Origin: Sphingomonas sp. Leaf20
GTDB taxonomy: Bacteria; Pseudomonadota; Alphaproteobacteria; Sphingomonadales; Sphingomonadaceae
Length of the DNA: 64,000 nucleotides
Direction of reading: 5' to 3'
Assembly: GCF_001421535.1 (NCBI RefSeq)
Contig: NZ_LMKN01000009.1
Span: forward strand, 125,695 to 189,694
Positions 47,152 to 56,157 of the stretch are shown here, piece by piece. Positions within the stretch are counted from its first letter, which is position 1. The number at the start of each line of letters is the position of its first letter. Position numbers and translations under genes: made by a program. The notes under the pieces are model-generated. The model worked only from the letters and a program-made list of their open reading frames with translations, ran no database searches and was not told the DNA's origin.

Positions 47152-49689
47152 ATGAAGATAGTTCATAGCATTTCACGCAGTGCACTTGTGATAGCCATGG
47201 TCGCCGGGGGGCATGCCGCGGCATTCGGGCAAGACGTCGCCCAGACCATCGCCTCAACCGATACGCAACCGACTGGACAGATTCCCGACGACATCATCGT
47301 GACGGGCACCCGCGCGACCGGGATTACGGCCGCCGAAAGCGCGGCGCCGATCAAGGTTCTCGATGCGGATATCATGAGCCATGTCGGCCAACCCAATCTC
47401 AACCAGGTCCTGGCGCAACTCGTCCCGTCGTTCACGGCGCAGGCGTTTGGCGGCGATACGGCCAATCTGACGCTGTCGGCGCGGTTGCGGGGTCTCAGCC
47501 CCAACCACACGTTGGTCCTCATCAACGGCAAGCGGCGGCATGGAACGGCCAATCTCGCCGTGCTGGGCGGGCCGTATCAAGGCGCGGCGACCGCCGACCT
47601 CGATCTCATCTCGCCGTCATCGATCAAGCGGATCGAAGTCCTCGAGGACGGTGCGGCGGCCCAATATGGTTCGGACGCGATTGCGGGCGTCATCAACATC
47701 ATCCTGAAGGACGACGATGCGGGCGGTGATGGGTATGCGACCGCGGGCGAGAACTACCAGACGGGTGGCCGCACCTATGCGGGGACGCTGCATCTGGGGA
47801 CCAAGATCGGCGAGGACGGGTTCTTCAACATCACCGCGTTCCACCGCTATCACGACTTCACGCAGGTCGGCGGGATCGATCGGCGCGTCACCGATATCAA
47901 CGGCAACCTGCTGACGGGAACGACGTCGCCCTCGCTCACGCCGCTTCAGCAACGGCTCTATGCCAACATTCCGAACTTCCCGTACGTCAACCGGATCAAC
48001 GGGGACGCGCAATCGCGGCTGACCAACCTGCAATACAACACCGTGTATGATTTCGGGGACGCCGAGGTCTACAGCTTCGGGACCTATTCAAAACGCATTG
48101 CCAGCGCGTACGAGAATCTTCGCGTGCCGACGCGCGTGTCGCGCACGGTGGATGGTGTGACGACCTATTTCGATCCCGAAGGCGACAACCCGGTCAACGG
48201 CTTCTCGCCGCGCGAGAAGATCCGCGAGGATGACATGGCGTTCACCGGCGGCGTCCGCGGACTTGTCAGCGGCTTCCACTACGATCTGTCGACGACGTTC
48301 GGCCAGGACAAGAACCTGATCTACACCGTCGATTCGGCGAATGCCTCGCTCTACGCGGATACCGGATTCACCCCGACGAGCTTCTATAACGGATTCTTCA
48401 AATCGACCGAATTCACCGCCAATGCCGATTTCACGCGCGAGATCGAGGCGGGGATGGCAGCGCCGCTGAACCTGGCCTTTGGCGGCGAGTATCGCAAGAA
48501 TGTGTACGAGATCGGATCGGGCGATCCGGGATCGATCTACAAGGAAGGCGGGCAATCCTATCCGGGGTTCCGGCCTTCGGATGCCGGGGTCAACGGGCGC
48601 AACAGCCAGGCCGCGTATGTCGACGTCGCGATGATGCCGGTCGCAGGGCTCAAGCTCGATATCGCCGGACGATACGAGCATTATTCGGATTTTGGCAGCA
48701 AGTTCATCTACAAGGGGACGACACGCTACGACTTCTCGGACGCGTTTGCACTGCGCGGGACGTTCTCGACCGGGTTCCGCGCGCCGACGCTGGCGGAGTC
48801 GTTCTATTCCGCGACGAACGTCTCGCCGACGTCTGCATTCGTCCAGTTGCCGGCGAACTCCGCAGCGGCGAAGCTGCTAGGGTTCGCCAATCTGAAACCC
48901 GAAAAGTCGACCAATTACAGCATCGGCACGGTCATTCGGCCCGCTGAGCGGCTGACGATCACGCTCGACGCGTATCAGGTCAAGATCCGCGATCGCATTC
49001 TGGGGACGGGGTCGATCTATGGCAGCGGCGGTGCGAACAACTTTCCAATTGTGACCGAGGCGATCCGCGCGAATGGCAACGTGCTGGACCCGACCGTCAA
49101 CCAGACGGGGATCAACATCTTCACCAACGGCGCCGACACGCGCACGCGCGGCGTCGACCTGGTGGTAAGCTACGTCACCGACTTCGCCGATTACGGGAAG
49201 GTCAACTGGACGCTGTCGGGCAACTATAACGAGACCAAGGCGCTCAACCTGAATGCCGCCCCGACGACGCTGGGCAACATCCCGTTGTTCGATCTCGAAG
49301 CGCAGAGCTATCTCGAGACCGCATCGCCCAAGACCAAGGTGATCGGCTCGATATTCTATGCGCTGGACAAGTTCGGCGCCACCTTGCGCGGTACGCTGTA
49401 TGGCAAGACGACTGCGTATCTCAGCCCCGACGGCGGCTCCTATTACAAGCAGACGATCGGCACCGCGTTCATCGGCGATGTCGAGCTGAATTACGATCTG
49501 ACCCGCGACCTGAAGCTCTCGGTCGGGGCGAACAACGTGTTCAACAAGCGACCGCCCAATGTCGGGCTCGTGCCGGGGTCGACCAATTCGACGGTCAATG
49601 ATGGCAACGTCCTCGACGCACCGCTGACGTTCAGCCCGTACGGGATCAACGGCGGCTATTACTACGCACGCTTCAACATCACCTTCTGA
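47152..49689 (+). CDS. TonB-dependent outer-membrane receptor
   Basis: A 845-aa outer-membrane receptor of unknown cargo. The ATG at 47152 gives a Sec signal peptide ending AAAFG-Q; a longer frame from 47107 is not needed. The TonB-box-like DDIIVTGTRA is followed by the plug (VLINGKRRHG, EDGAAAQYGSDAIAGVINIIL) and a beta-barrel ending YYYARFNITF. It converges on the GH130 gene through a hairpin at 49695-49726. The GH130 neighbour suggests a mannoside or related oligosaccharide, the PepSY trio downstream might instead suggest a metal complex; neither is proven. Confidence 0.92.
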   Translation: MKIVHSISRSALVIAMVAGGHAAAFGQDVAQTIASTDTQPTGQIPDDIIVTGTRATGITAAESAAPIKVLDADIMSHVGQPNLNQVLAQLVPSFTAQAFGGDTANLTLSARLRGLSPNHTLVLINGKRRHGTANLAVLGGPYQGAATADLDLISPSSIKRIEVLEDGAAAQYGSDAIAGVINIILKDDDAGGDGYATAGENYQTGGRTYAGTLHLGTKIGEDGFFNITAFHRYHDFTQVGGIDRRVTDINGNLLTGTTSPSLTPLQQRLYANIPNFPYVNRINGDAQSRLTNLQYNTVYDFGDAEVYSFGTYSKRIASAYENLRVPTRVSRTVDGVTTYFDPEGDNPVNGFSPREKIREDDMAFTGGVRGLVSGFHYDLSTTFGQDKNLIYTVDSANASLYADTGFTPTSFYNGFFKSTEFTANADFTREIEAGMAAPLNLAFGGEYRKNVYEIGSGDPGSIYKEGGQSYPGFRPSDAGVNGRNSQAAYVDVAMMPVAGLKLDIAGRYEHYSDFGSKFIYKGTTRYDFSDAFALRGTFSTGFRAPTLAESFYSATNVSPTSAFVQLPANSAAAKLLGFANLKPEKSTNYSIGTVIRPAERLTITLDAYQVKIRDRILGTGSIYGSGGANNFPIVTEAIRANGNVLDPTVNQTGINIFTNGADTRTRGVDLVVSYVTDFADYGKVNWTLSGNYNETKALNLNAAPTTLGNIPLFDLEAQSYLETASPKTKVIGSIFYALDKFGATLRGTLYGKTTAYLSPDGGSYYKQTIGTAFIGDVELNYDLTRDLKLSVGANNVFNKRPPNVGLVPGSTNSTVNDGNVLDAPLTFSPYGINGGYYYARFNITF

Positions 49690-49694
49690 CGAGA

Positions 49695-49726
49695 TCGGGC
49701 GCGGCACCAGCCGGTACCGCGCCCGA
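49695..49726. terminator. Hairpin between convergent receptor and GH130 genes
   Basis: TCGGGCGCGG and CCGCGCCCGA form a perfect 10-bp stem with a 12-nt loop, 6 nt after the receptor stop and 24 nt from the convergent GH130 stop. Position and symmetry suit a bidirectional terminator, but no T-run follows. Confidence 0.55.
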
Positions 49727-49749
49727 ACCTTCGAACGGCCTGCTCCGGG

Positions 49750-51036
49750 TCAGGCGGGGACCATCACGGACAGGATGTCGCCGACATCGGCGGTTGCGAA
49801 TGCGGTATATTCGTCGCCGATCGCATAGGGGAGAAGGATCCGCCGCCCGTTGAGCAGCCCGCCGCAGCTATAGGTGACGTTCGGCACATAGCCGCCCCGT
49901 TGCTCGGCGCTGGGGAAGAGCAGGGGGGAGGGCGTCCGTGCGAGGACGCGGGCAGGGTCATCCTTGTCGAGCAGGCACGCGCCGATGCAATAGCCGCGCA
50001 CCATGCCGACGCCGTGGGTGAAGACGAGCCAGCCCTCGTCGATCTCGATCGGCGATCCGCAATTGCCGAGCTGGACGAATTCCCATGGGTATTTGGGCGC
50101 CATGATCCGCGTCCCCGTCTCCCAGGTATAGAGATCGTCCGAGCGGTTGAGCCAGATGTTTTCGCTGTCCTGACGGCCGAGCATGACGAACTGGCCGTTG
50201 ATCCGCCGGGGGAAGAGCGCCATGCCCTTAAAGCCCGTCATCGCCCCCGCAAGCGGACGCATCTCGAAGGTGCGCATGTCGACGCCGCGGATCATCTCCT
50301 GCCGCGCGACCTTGCCGTCGAACGCGGTATAGGTGCCGATCAGGCTCTGGACCCCGTCATGGTCAGTGAAATTGACCAGCCGGAGATCCTCGACGCCCTG
50401 GCGCTGACTGGGAAGCACCGGGAAGATCACGGTTTCGGAGGGCTCGCGACTGTCGTCGCAGACGAGACGCACCCAGCCATCGTGGTTGCGCTCGATCCGT
50501 GGCGGGACGCCGTGCGGGCTCGCCGGATGGATCGTCAGTCCACCGTCCGACGCCCATTCACCCGTCCGGAACGTCACGGACGAGATATGCCCCTCACCGA
50601 TGCCGCGAAGCGACAGCGCAAAGCGGACGGCATCGGGCTGCGATGGTGGCTCGTCCTCGATCCGGACGATGCTCGGATTGAAGAGCGCGGCGGATTCGAA
50701 CGCATATTCCTGGCTGAAATAGGCACCGAGAAGGAATTGTTCGTCCGGGTCGCAGACGAGGTCGCCGAGTTCGGGTCGCATCTCCTCGAACCGGCGGCGG
50801 AAGACGCTTTCCGCGTCGCGGTGGCGCTCGCGCATCGGTGTCGAGACGAGTTCGATCATGCGCGCACGCATGTCCGGGTTCAGGTCGAGCACGCGCTGGG
50901 CAACCGCCATCGCCCGGGTCGGTCGGTCGGCCTTGAACGCGTCCGGATAGGCGAAGCTGAACGGGCGGATGACGGTTCGTGACGGATCGGGTTTGAGTTC
51001 CACGTCGAGCGTGGTGAAGACGTCGGCAGCGAGCAT
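49750..51036 (-). CDS. GH130-family mannoside phosphorylase or glycosidase
   Basis: Probable beta-mannoside phosphorylase or hydrolase, 428 aa, cytoplasmic (no signal peptide). Five-bladed-propeller family features include FNPSIVRIED, GEGHISSVTFRTG, PRRINGQFVMLGRQD, QLGNCGSPIEIDEGWLVFTHG and GGYVPNVTYSCGG. The GEGHISSVTF region and the N-terminal extension place it in a subfamily whose substrate I do not know; some GH130 enzymes phosphorolyse Man-beta-1,4-GlcNAc from N-glycans. The ATG at 51036 is preceded by AAGGG. It converges on the second receptor. Confidence 0.82.
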   Translation of the reverse strand: MLAADVFTTLDVELKPDPSRTVIRPFSFAYPDAFKADRPTRAMAVAQRVLDLNPDMRARMIELVSTPMRERHRDAESVFRRRFEEMRPELGDLVCDPDEQFLLGAYFSQEYAFESAALFNPSIVRIEDEPPSQPDAVRFALSLRGIGEGHISSVTFRTGEWASDGGLTIHPASPHGVPPRIERNHDGWVRLVCDDSREPSETVIFPVLPSQRQGVEDLRLVNFTDHDGVQSLIGTYTAFDGKVARQEMIRGVDMRTFEMRPLAGAMTGFKGMALFPRRINGQFVMLGRQDSENIWLNRSDDLYTWETGTRIMAPKYPWEFVQLGNCGSPIEIDEGWLVFTHGVGMVRGYCIGACLLDKDDPARVLARTPSPLLFPSAEQRGGYVPNVTYSCGGLLNGRRILLPYAIGDEYTAFATADVGDILSVMVPA

Positions 51037-51217
51037 CGGGGACCCTTTTTTTCGTCGGCGGCGCGAAGGGCGCCGCGGTGCCTAGTTCTGAGCGATGCAG
51101 TGGCGCTTTATATCCCGCGCACGTCAATCTTCCGCTGGTTTGTTCTGGGACGCCTGCACAAACCCAGTAAAAACTTTGCTATTGATAACCAGTCGCAGCA
51201 TCGTCTAATGCCGCTCC

Positions 51218-51556
51218 ATGGACGCAGCAGCCCATCGGGACCCGGCGAACGGGCGCAGCGGAACGCCTGCGCGGCGGCGAATCCGGCCTGTCGTGCTGAC
51301 GACCGCGGCGCGGTCGATGACGGCGCTGTTCGGCGGGTATGCGTTGGCGTCCGCGGTGGCGACACTGATCGCGCGACTGCTGCCGGTCGACCGGGCAGAC
51401 GCGACCGCCTGGGGCATGAACCTGTCGTTCCTCGCGTATGCCGGTGTCGCCTTGTGGTGCTTCCACGAGCCGCGCGTCGCGCGTGTGATGCTGCTCGTCT
51501 GGGGCGGGACCGCGGCGCTCGTCCTCGCCCTCTACTTGCTCGGAATGCGCCCGTGA
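51218..51556 (+). CDS. DUF3649-type small membrane protein
   Basis: A 112-aa inner-membrane protein with three helices (about residues 34-55, 66-83, 89-108). Small proteins of this kind commonly precede a PepSY protein and a DUF3325 protein in iron-siderophore loci, the same order as here, so I assign DUF3649 by context and general appearance. Its stop overlaps the PepSY start (GTGA). No Fur box is clear upstream. Confidence 0.72.
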   Translation: MDAAAHRDPANGRSGTPARRRIRPVVLTTAARSMTALFGGYALASAVATLIARLLPVDRADATAWGMNLSFLAYAGVALWCFHEPRVARVMLLVWGGTAALVLALYLLGMRP

Positions 51557-53109
51557 CGAAGCCCGTCACTGTGCGGCAAAGCATGGCGTGGATCCACAGC
51601 TGGCTGGGGCTGCTGGCGGGGTGGCTGTTGTTCGCGATGTTCCTGACGGGCACCGCGAGCTATTTCCGGCCCGAGATCACGCAGTGGATGCAACCCGAAT
51701 TCCGCGCGAAGCAGGTGGGTGCGGCGCAGGCTGCGCAGACCGCGATGGACCATATGCAGACCGTCGGTGCCGACGACGTCCAGTGGTTCATCTACCTGCC
51801 CGACGCCCGCACCGCGGTGACGCGTATCTTCGAACAGCCGAGCGCGACGGCGAAGGGGCCGCGACCCGCCGAGATCGTCCTCGATCCCGCGACCGGCACG
51901 CCGCTCGCGGCACGCGAGACGCGCGGTGGCGAGCACTTCTACCGGTTCCATTTCCAGCTTCAGCTGCCGCATCCATGGGGACGTTGGCTCGCCGGTCTGT
52001 GCGCGATGTTCATGCTGGCGGCGATCCTGTCGGGGGTCATCACGCACAAGCGGATCTTCGCCGACTTCTTCACGCTGCGCTGGAACAAGGGCCAACGCAG
52101 CTGGCTCGACGCGCACAATGTCTCCGCCGTGCTCGCGCTCCCCTATCACGCGATGATCACCTATACCGGGCTGATCACGCTGGTCGCGATGTACATGCCA
52201 TGGCCGGTGATGGCGACGTACAAGGCGCCGCTCGACTTCGGCGCGGTCGCGTTCGGGATCCCGGCGGACCGGGCGGCGACCGGCGTGGCCGCGCCGCTGC
52301 TGCCGATCGGCCCCATGGTGGCCGGTGCCGAGACGGTGTTCGGCGCACCGGCGACGCGGGTAGTGGTCCGCAATCCGAACGACGGCGCATCGACGGTCAC
52401 AGTCTATCGGCATCCCAGCGCATCGCTCAACGCGCGCGGGCCCTCGGTGACCTTTTCGGGAAGCACGGGGCGTGAACTCGAACGCTCGAGCGATGTGGGG
52501 CCGGCGCTGAACACGGCGGGCGTGATGCTGGGGCTGCACGTCGCGCAATATGCCGGCACTGGCCTGCGCTGGGCCTACTTCCTGCTCGGCCTGACGGGGG
52601 CGGTGATGGTCGGGACGGGGCTGCTGCTGTGGACGACGAAGCGCCGCAAGCCGGGCGCGGTGCCGTTCTTCGGGCTTCGTCTGGTCGAACGGCTGAACAT
52701 CGCCGTCATCGCCGGGTTGCCGATCGGAATGGCGGGGTATCTGCTCGCGAACCGGCTGGTCCCGGCGAGCGCGGTCGGGCGCGCCGACACCGAAGTGGCA
52801 ACGATGTTCTGGCTATGGGGCGGCGTCGCGATCGCGCAGCTTGCCCGCTCGCCCCAGCGCGCCTGGATCGAGGGCTTCGCGCTGGCCGCGGTGGCGTTCG
52901 CCGCAATCCCGCTGGTCAATGCAGCGACGACCGATCGCGGGCTGGCGGCGTCGCTGGCGTCGGGCGACCTGCTGTTCGCCGGGTTCGACGGCGCGATGCT
53001 CGCGACCGCGGGGCTGTTCGGGGTCGCAGCATGGATCGTCGCGAAAAAGCCGGAGGCGAAGCACCGCCGCCCGTCGCACGGGCAATCACGAGGAGTATCG
53101 CATGCTTGA
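51553..53109 (+). CDS. PepSY-associated membrane protein
   Basis: An inner-membrane protein of 518 aa starting at GTG 51553, which overlaps the previous stop. PepSY-TM features are RQSMAWIHSWLGLLAGWLLF at the N-terminus, the large periplasmic region with PEITQW and RFHFQLQLPH, IDGVITHKRIF-like SGVITHKRIFADFF, LDAHNVSAVLALPYH and further helices. Homologues are linked to reduction or uptake of siderophore-bound iron, but the mechanism is not settled. It overlaps the next gene by 8 nt. Confidence 0.87.
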   Translation: MTKPVTVRQSMAWIHSWLGLLAGWLLFAMFLTGTASYFRPEITQWMQPEFRAKQVGAAQAAQTAMDHMQTVGADDVQWFIYLPDARTAVTRIFEQPSATAKGPRPAEIVLDPATGTPLAARETRGGEHFYRFHFQLQLPHPWGRWLAGLCAMFMLAAILSGVITHKRIFADFFTLRWNKGQRSWLDAHNVSAVLALPYHAMITYTGLITLVAMYMPWPVMATYKAPLDFGAVAFGIPADRAATGVAAPLLPIGPMVAGAETVFGAPATRVVVRNPNDGASTVTVYRHPSASLNARGPSVTFSGSTGRELERSSDVGPALNTAGVMLGLHVAQYAGTGLRWAYFLLGLTGAVMVGTGLLLWTTKRRKPGAVPFFGLRLVERLNIAVIAGLPIGMAGYLLANRLVPASAVGRADTEVATMFWLWGGVAIAQLARSPQRAWIEGFALAAVAFAAIPLVNAATTDRGLAASLASGDLLFAGFDGAMLATAGLFGVAAWIVAKKPEAKHRRPSHGQSRGVSHA

Positions 53110-53458
53110 AACGGTGATCATCACGGCGATCGGCTGGATGCTGCTCGCGGCGTCTGCATTCCGGTTCCGGCGGGATCTCGCAATCACGAACCCTTCGACG
53201 GTTCGCGCGCTCCGCATCGCGGCGGGTGCCGTGCTGGCGGTCGCGCTGATGCGCTGCGGCGCACCGGTCACCGGGGAGCGGATCGTCCGCTTCCTCGGCG
53301 GAAGTTCGCTCTCGGCGGTCGTCATGGTCATGACCTTGTCGATCGCGCCGATGACCGCGCTTCGATTGGTCGCGGTCCTGCTCGCGCTGGCGCGCTGGAT
53401 CCGGCAGTCGCAGAGCAGCGCACGGTCCGTGCAGCCGCGGACCGCATCGTTTCGATAG
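53102..53458 (+). CDS. DUF3325-type small membrane protein
   Basis: A 118-aa protein with about three membrane helices (N-terminal TVIITAIGWMLLAASAF, a central ALRIAAGAVLAVALM and a third near MVMTLSIAPMTALRLVAVLLALA). It is the third gene of the DUF3649-PepSY-DUF3325 trio, starting inside the PepSY gene. Function is unknown; the trio accompanies siderophore receptors in many proteobacteria. Confidence 0.78.
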   Translation: MLETVIITAIGWMLLAASAFRFRRDLAITNPSTVRALRIAAGAVLAVALMRCGAPVTGERIVRFLGGSSLSAVVMVMTLSIAPMTALRLVAVLLALARWIRQSQSSARSVQPRTASFR

Positions 53459-53562
53459 GATCAGAGACGGGCTATCGATCGTCGCGTGTGCCCGCGCACA
53501 TGCGGTCCGCCTGACCCCGACGGTGCTTGGCGACGATCAGCCGCGCTGATACATGACGGGGA

Positions 53563-54126
53563 ATGTTGGTTTTTCTGGATTTCGAAGCGTCGTCTCTCGG
53601 CAAGACGAGCTATCCAATCGAGGTCGCCTGGGTTTTCGAGGACGGGACGTCCGAAACGCATCTCATAGCGCCGGCGCCCGCGTGGACCGACTGGGATTTT
53701 GCTGCGGAGGCGATCCACCATATCGATCGTGCGACGCTGGTGGACGAGGGGACGCCGGCGCAGCAAGTCGCTGATCGCATGGTCGCGGTGCTTGCCGGCC
53801 ACAGTCTCTATGCCAGCGCGCCGTCCTGGGACGGCAAGTGGCTGAACGTCCTGTTCCGCGCGACGGGATATCCCAAACACACGCTTCGGCTCCGCGATAC
53901 CGACGAGGCGCTTGCGGACGTCGCGCGGAGCATCCTGCGCGAGGTGGTTCCCGCAGCGGCACTGGACGCCGAGATCGAGACGGTGATGGTCCTCGTCGAT
54001 GTCCGCGCGGCCGGCGCGCCAGCACACCGGGCGCTGCCCGATGCGCGTGCCGAACAGGCGCTGTGGGCAGCGGTGCGCGACGCGGCGCGCGCTCGGCGGG
54101 ACGAGATCACCCCGCGCGAGCGCTGA
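53563..54126 (+). CDS. DnaQ-like 3'-5' exonuclease (DEDDh)
   Basis: Small nuclease of 187 aa. The metal-binding residues of a DEDDh exonuclease are visible: Asp6 and Glu8 in FLDFEASSL, Asp90 in SAPSWDGKW, and His155 with Asp160 in HRALPDA. It lacks other domains, so it is a stand-alone exonuclease rather than a polymerase proofreader; RNA or DNA substrate is unknown. Its stop is 6 nt from the convergent CocE-type gene. Confidence 0.85.
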   Translation: MLVFLDFEASSLGKTSYPIEVAWVFEDGTSETHLIAPAPAWTDWDFAAEAIHHIDRATLVDEGTPAQQVADRMVAVLAGHSLYASAPSWDGKWLNVLFRATGYPKHTLRLRDTDEALADVARSILREVVPAAALDAEIETVMVLVDVRAAGAPAHRALPDARAEQALWAAVRDAARARRDEITPRER

Positions 54127-54132
54127 GCCGCC

Positions 54133-56007
54133 TCATTTGACGACCGGAAGGTCGATATAGGACGCGTTGCCGGCGTCGTGCACGACGACGTTGTGCGCGA
54201 CGATTCCCTTGCTCTCGCTCTCGTTCGGACCGCCGGTGTTGAGGTTGCGGACGAATTTGGGGAAGTTCGACGAGGTCACCTCGACGCGGATGCGGTGGCC
54301 CTTTTCGAAGCGGTTGCTGGTGGTCATCGGCGTGGGCTTCAGCGTGTAGACCGTGCCGGGCTGCATCGGCGCCGGGGAGGCATAGCCGTCGCGGTAACGG
54401 GCGCGGACGATCGTGTCGCCGAGGATATAGGCAGTGCCGTCGGGGGCGACGTCGACGAGCTTGACCGCGAAATCGGTGTCCTTCGCGTCGGACGAGATCT
54501 TCAGGACGGAATCGACGAACCCCGATACCTCCATGGGCTCGGTGAGCGCGTCGGTCGTGTAGACGAGCACATCGTCGCGCGCCTCGATGACGCGCTGATC
54601 GAACGCACCCGCAGTGACGATACCCCCGTTGCAGCAATCGCCGCCGCCGATCGTCTGGACGGGGTTCATCGGATCATAGGTGAAGCGATCCGCGGGCTCG
54701 CCGCTTGCCGGGGCGGTCATGAGCAGCCGCCCGTCGCCGTTGAGCCCGTTCGCGCGACCGCCGCTGCGCAGATACATCCGGACCATCCGCGCGGCCTTGG
54801 GCGGCCATGCCGCGTCCGATTGCCACGCGTTCAGGCCCATCGTGTAATAGCGGACGTGCGGCGTGGTGTTCGGGAACGCCTTGGCATCGCTTTTCAGGAA
54901 CCGATCGAAAAACGCGAAGATCTCGGCATCGGTATCGAAGCTGGGGTTGCCGAGCGCGCGATCGCCGGACACGAAGCCCGGTTTGAGCGCGCCGAACGCA
55001 CAGTGATTGTTCGGGCCGATCACGGCATATTGGTTCGCGCTCGCCTCGCGGTCGGTGTTCGCGGCGCGGGCATGGTTGAACAGTTCCATGTTCGGACCGA
55101 TCGACACGTCGTACCAGCTGTTGAACCACAAAGCCGGGACGCCCCAGCCCATCCCCTCGTGATAGAGTCCGCCCCGAGTCCAGCCGGGATCGGCGGGCGT
55201 ACGCGTGATGAACTGTTCGAACGTCGCGGGTGGTTCGCCGAGGTCGGAGAGCATCGTGGCGACGGGAAGATGCTTGATCTGCTGCGTCCAGTTGACCTCG
55301 GGCTTCTTTGCATCGAGGTCGTTATACTGCGCGATCCGCGACCGCGTTGCCTGATCGAGCCCGCCTGGCAGCTGGGGGCGCAGCGGGTTGTCGACGCCGT
55401 AGAGCCAGACATAGAACAGCGTCCGCGGCACGCCGCCGGTGTACCAATTGCCCTGCTCCTGGAACCGGCCGACCTTGCCGATCCCCGCGCCCGACGCCAT
55501 CGGCACCATCGCCGCATGCGCGGGATGGTTCTGACCGGCGAGCGCAAGTTGCCACTCCGCGGAGGACGAACAGCCGAGCGTGCCGACCTTCCCGTTCGAC
55601 CAGGGCTGTTTGGCGACCCATGTCAGCATGTCGTAGCCGTCGGTCTGCGGCTTGCCGAGAATCTCGTATTTGCCTTCGGAGAAATATCGGCCGCGCTCGT
55701 TCTGGATGATGAAGGCGTAGCCGCGACTGACGGCCTTCAGTGCCGCGCGCTGCGAGGACGGCTTGTTGCCGAGTTCGTTATACGGCGTCTTCGACAGGAT
55801 GGTCGGAAGCGGACCCTTGGCACCGCGCGGACGATAGATGTTGGTCGCAAGGCCGACGCCATCGCGCATCGGCACCATCACGATCGTCTCGAGCGTCGCC
55901 TGCTCGGCCAGGGCCTGCGCGGCTGCTGCGTCGCTGTATTTCGAGAAGTCCTGCGCGCTCGCGGGGACCGCGACGATCAGCAATGTTGTGACGATGACGT
56001 GTTTCAA
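54133..56007 (-). CDS. CocE/NonD-family alpha/beta hydrolase, exported
   Basis: Secreted serine hydrolase of the Xaa-Pro dipeptidyl-peptidase/cocaine-esterase family, 624 aa, with signal peptide ending VPASA-Q. The hydrolase domain has MVPMRDGVGLATNIYRPRG, YAFIIQNERGRYFSEG and the nucleophile elbow LGCSSSAEWQ with likely Ser147 (the usual G-x-S-Y-x-G is altered). The C-terminal jelly-roll domain (from about residue 420) ends GNRIRVEVTSSNFPKF-like RIRVEVTSSNFPKFVRN. A peptidase or esterase/amidase role is possible. It is monocistronic as far as visible. Confidence 0.88.
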   Translation of the reverse strand: MKHVIVTTLLIVAVPASAQDFSKYSDAAAAQALAEQATLETIVMVPMRDGVGLATNIYRPRGAKGPLPTILSKTPYNELGNKPSSQRAALKAVSRGYAFIIQNERGRYFSEGKYEILGKPQTDGYDMLTWVAKQPWSNGKVGTLGCSSSAEWQLALAGQNHPAHAAMVPMASGAGIGKVGRFQEQGNWYTGGVPRTLFYVWLYGVDNPLRPQLPGGLDQATRSRIAQYNDLDAKKPEVNWTQQIKHLPVATMLSDLGEPPATFEQFITRTPADPGWTRGGLYHEGMGWGVPALWFNSWYDVSIGPNMELFNHARAANTDREASANQYAVIGPNNHCAFGALKPGFVSGDRALGNPSFDTDAEIFAFFDRFLKSDAKAFPNTTPHVRYYTMGLNAWQSDAAWPPKAARMVRMYLRSGGRANGLNGDGRLLMTAPASGEPADRFTYDPMNPVQTIGGGDCCNGGIVTAGAFDQRVIEARDDVLVYTTDALTEPMEVSGFVDSVLKISSDAKDTDFAVKLVDVAPDGTAYILGDTIVRARYRDGYASPAPMQPGTVYTLKPTPMTTSNRFEKGHRIRVEVTSSNFPKFVRNLNTGGPNESESKGIVAHNVVVHDAGNASYIDLPVVK

Positions 56008-56157
56008 GACCGAACCCCCAGCCGACGATAGGGCAGGAGCTTAACCGGGCCACGGCGCGACGCAAGCGGGCTCGCGCGCCGTCGTTTCACGCCGCATCCA
56101 CGGCGATCCCGTCACCCCGACCGTGGTCGGGGTGACGGGTGCCGGCAGCACCTGCGC

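Noticed and set aside
51175..51193. AT-rich TTGATAACC segment before the DUF3649 gene as a Fur box
   Set aside because: Matches the Fur consensus poorly; a computed score would be needed.
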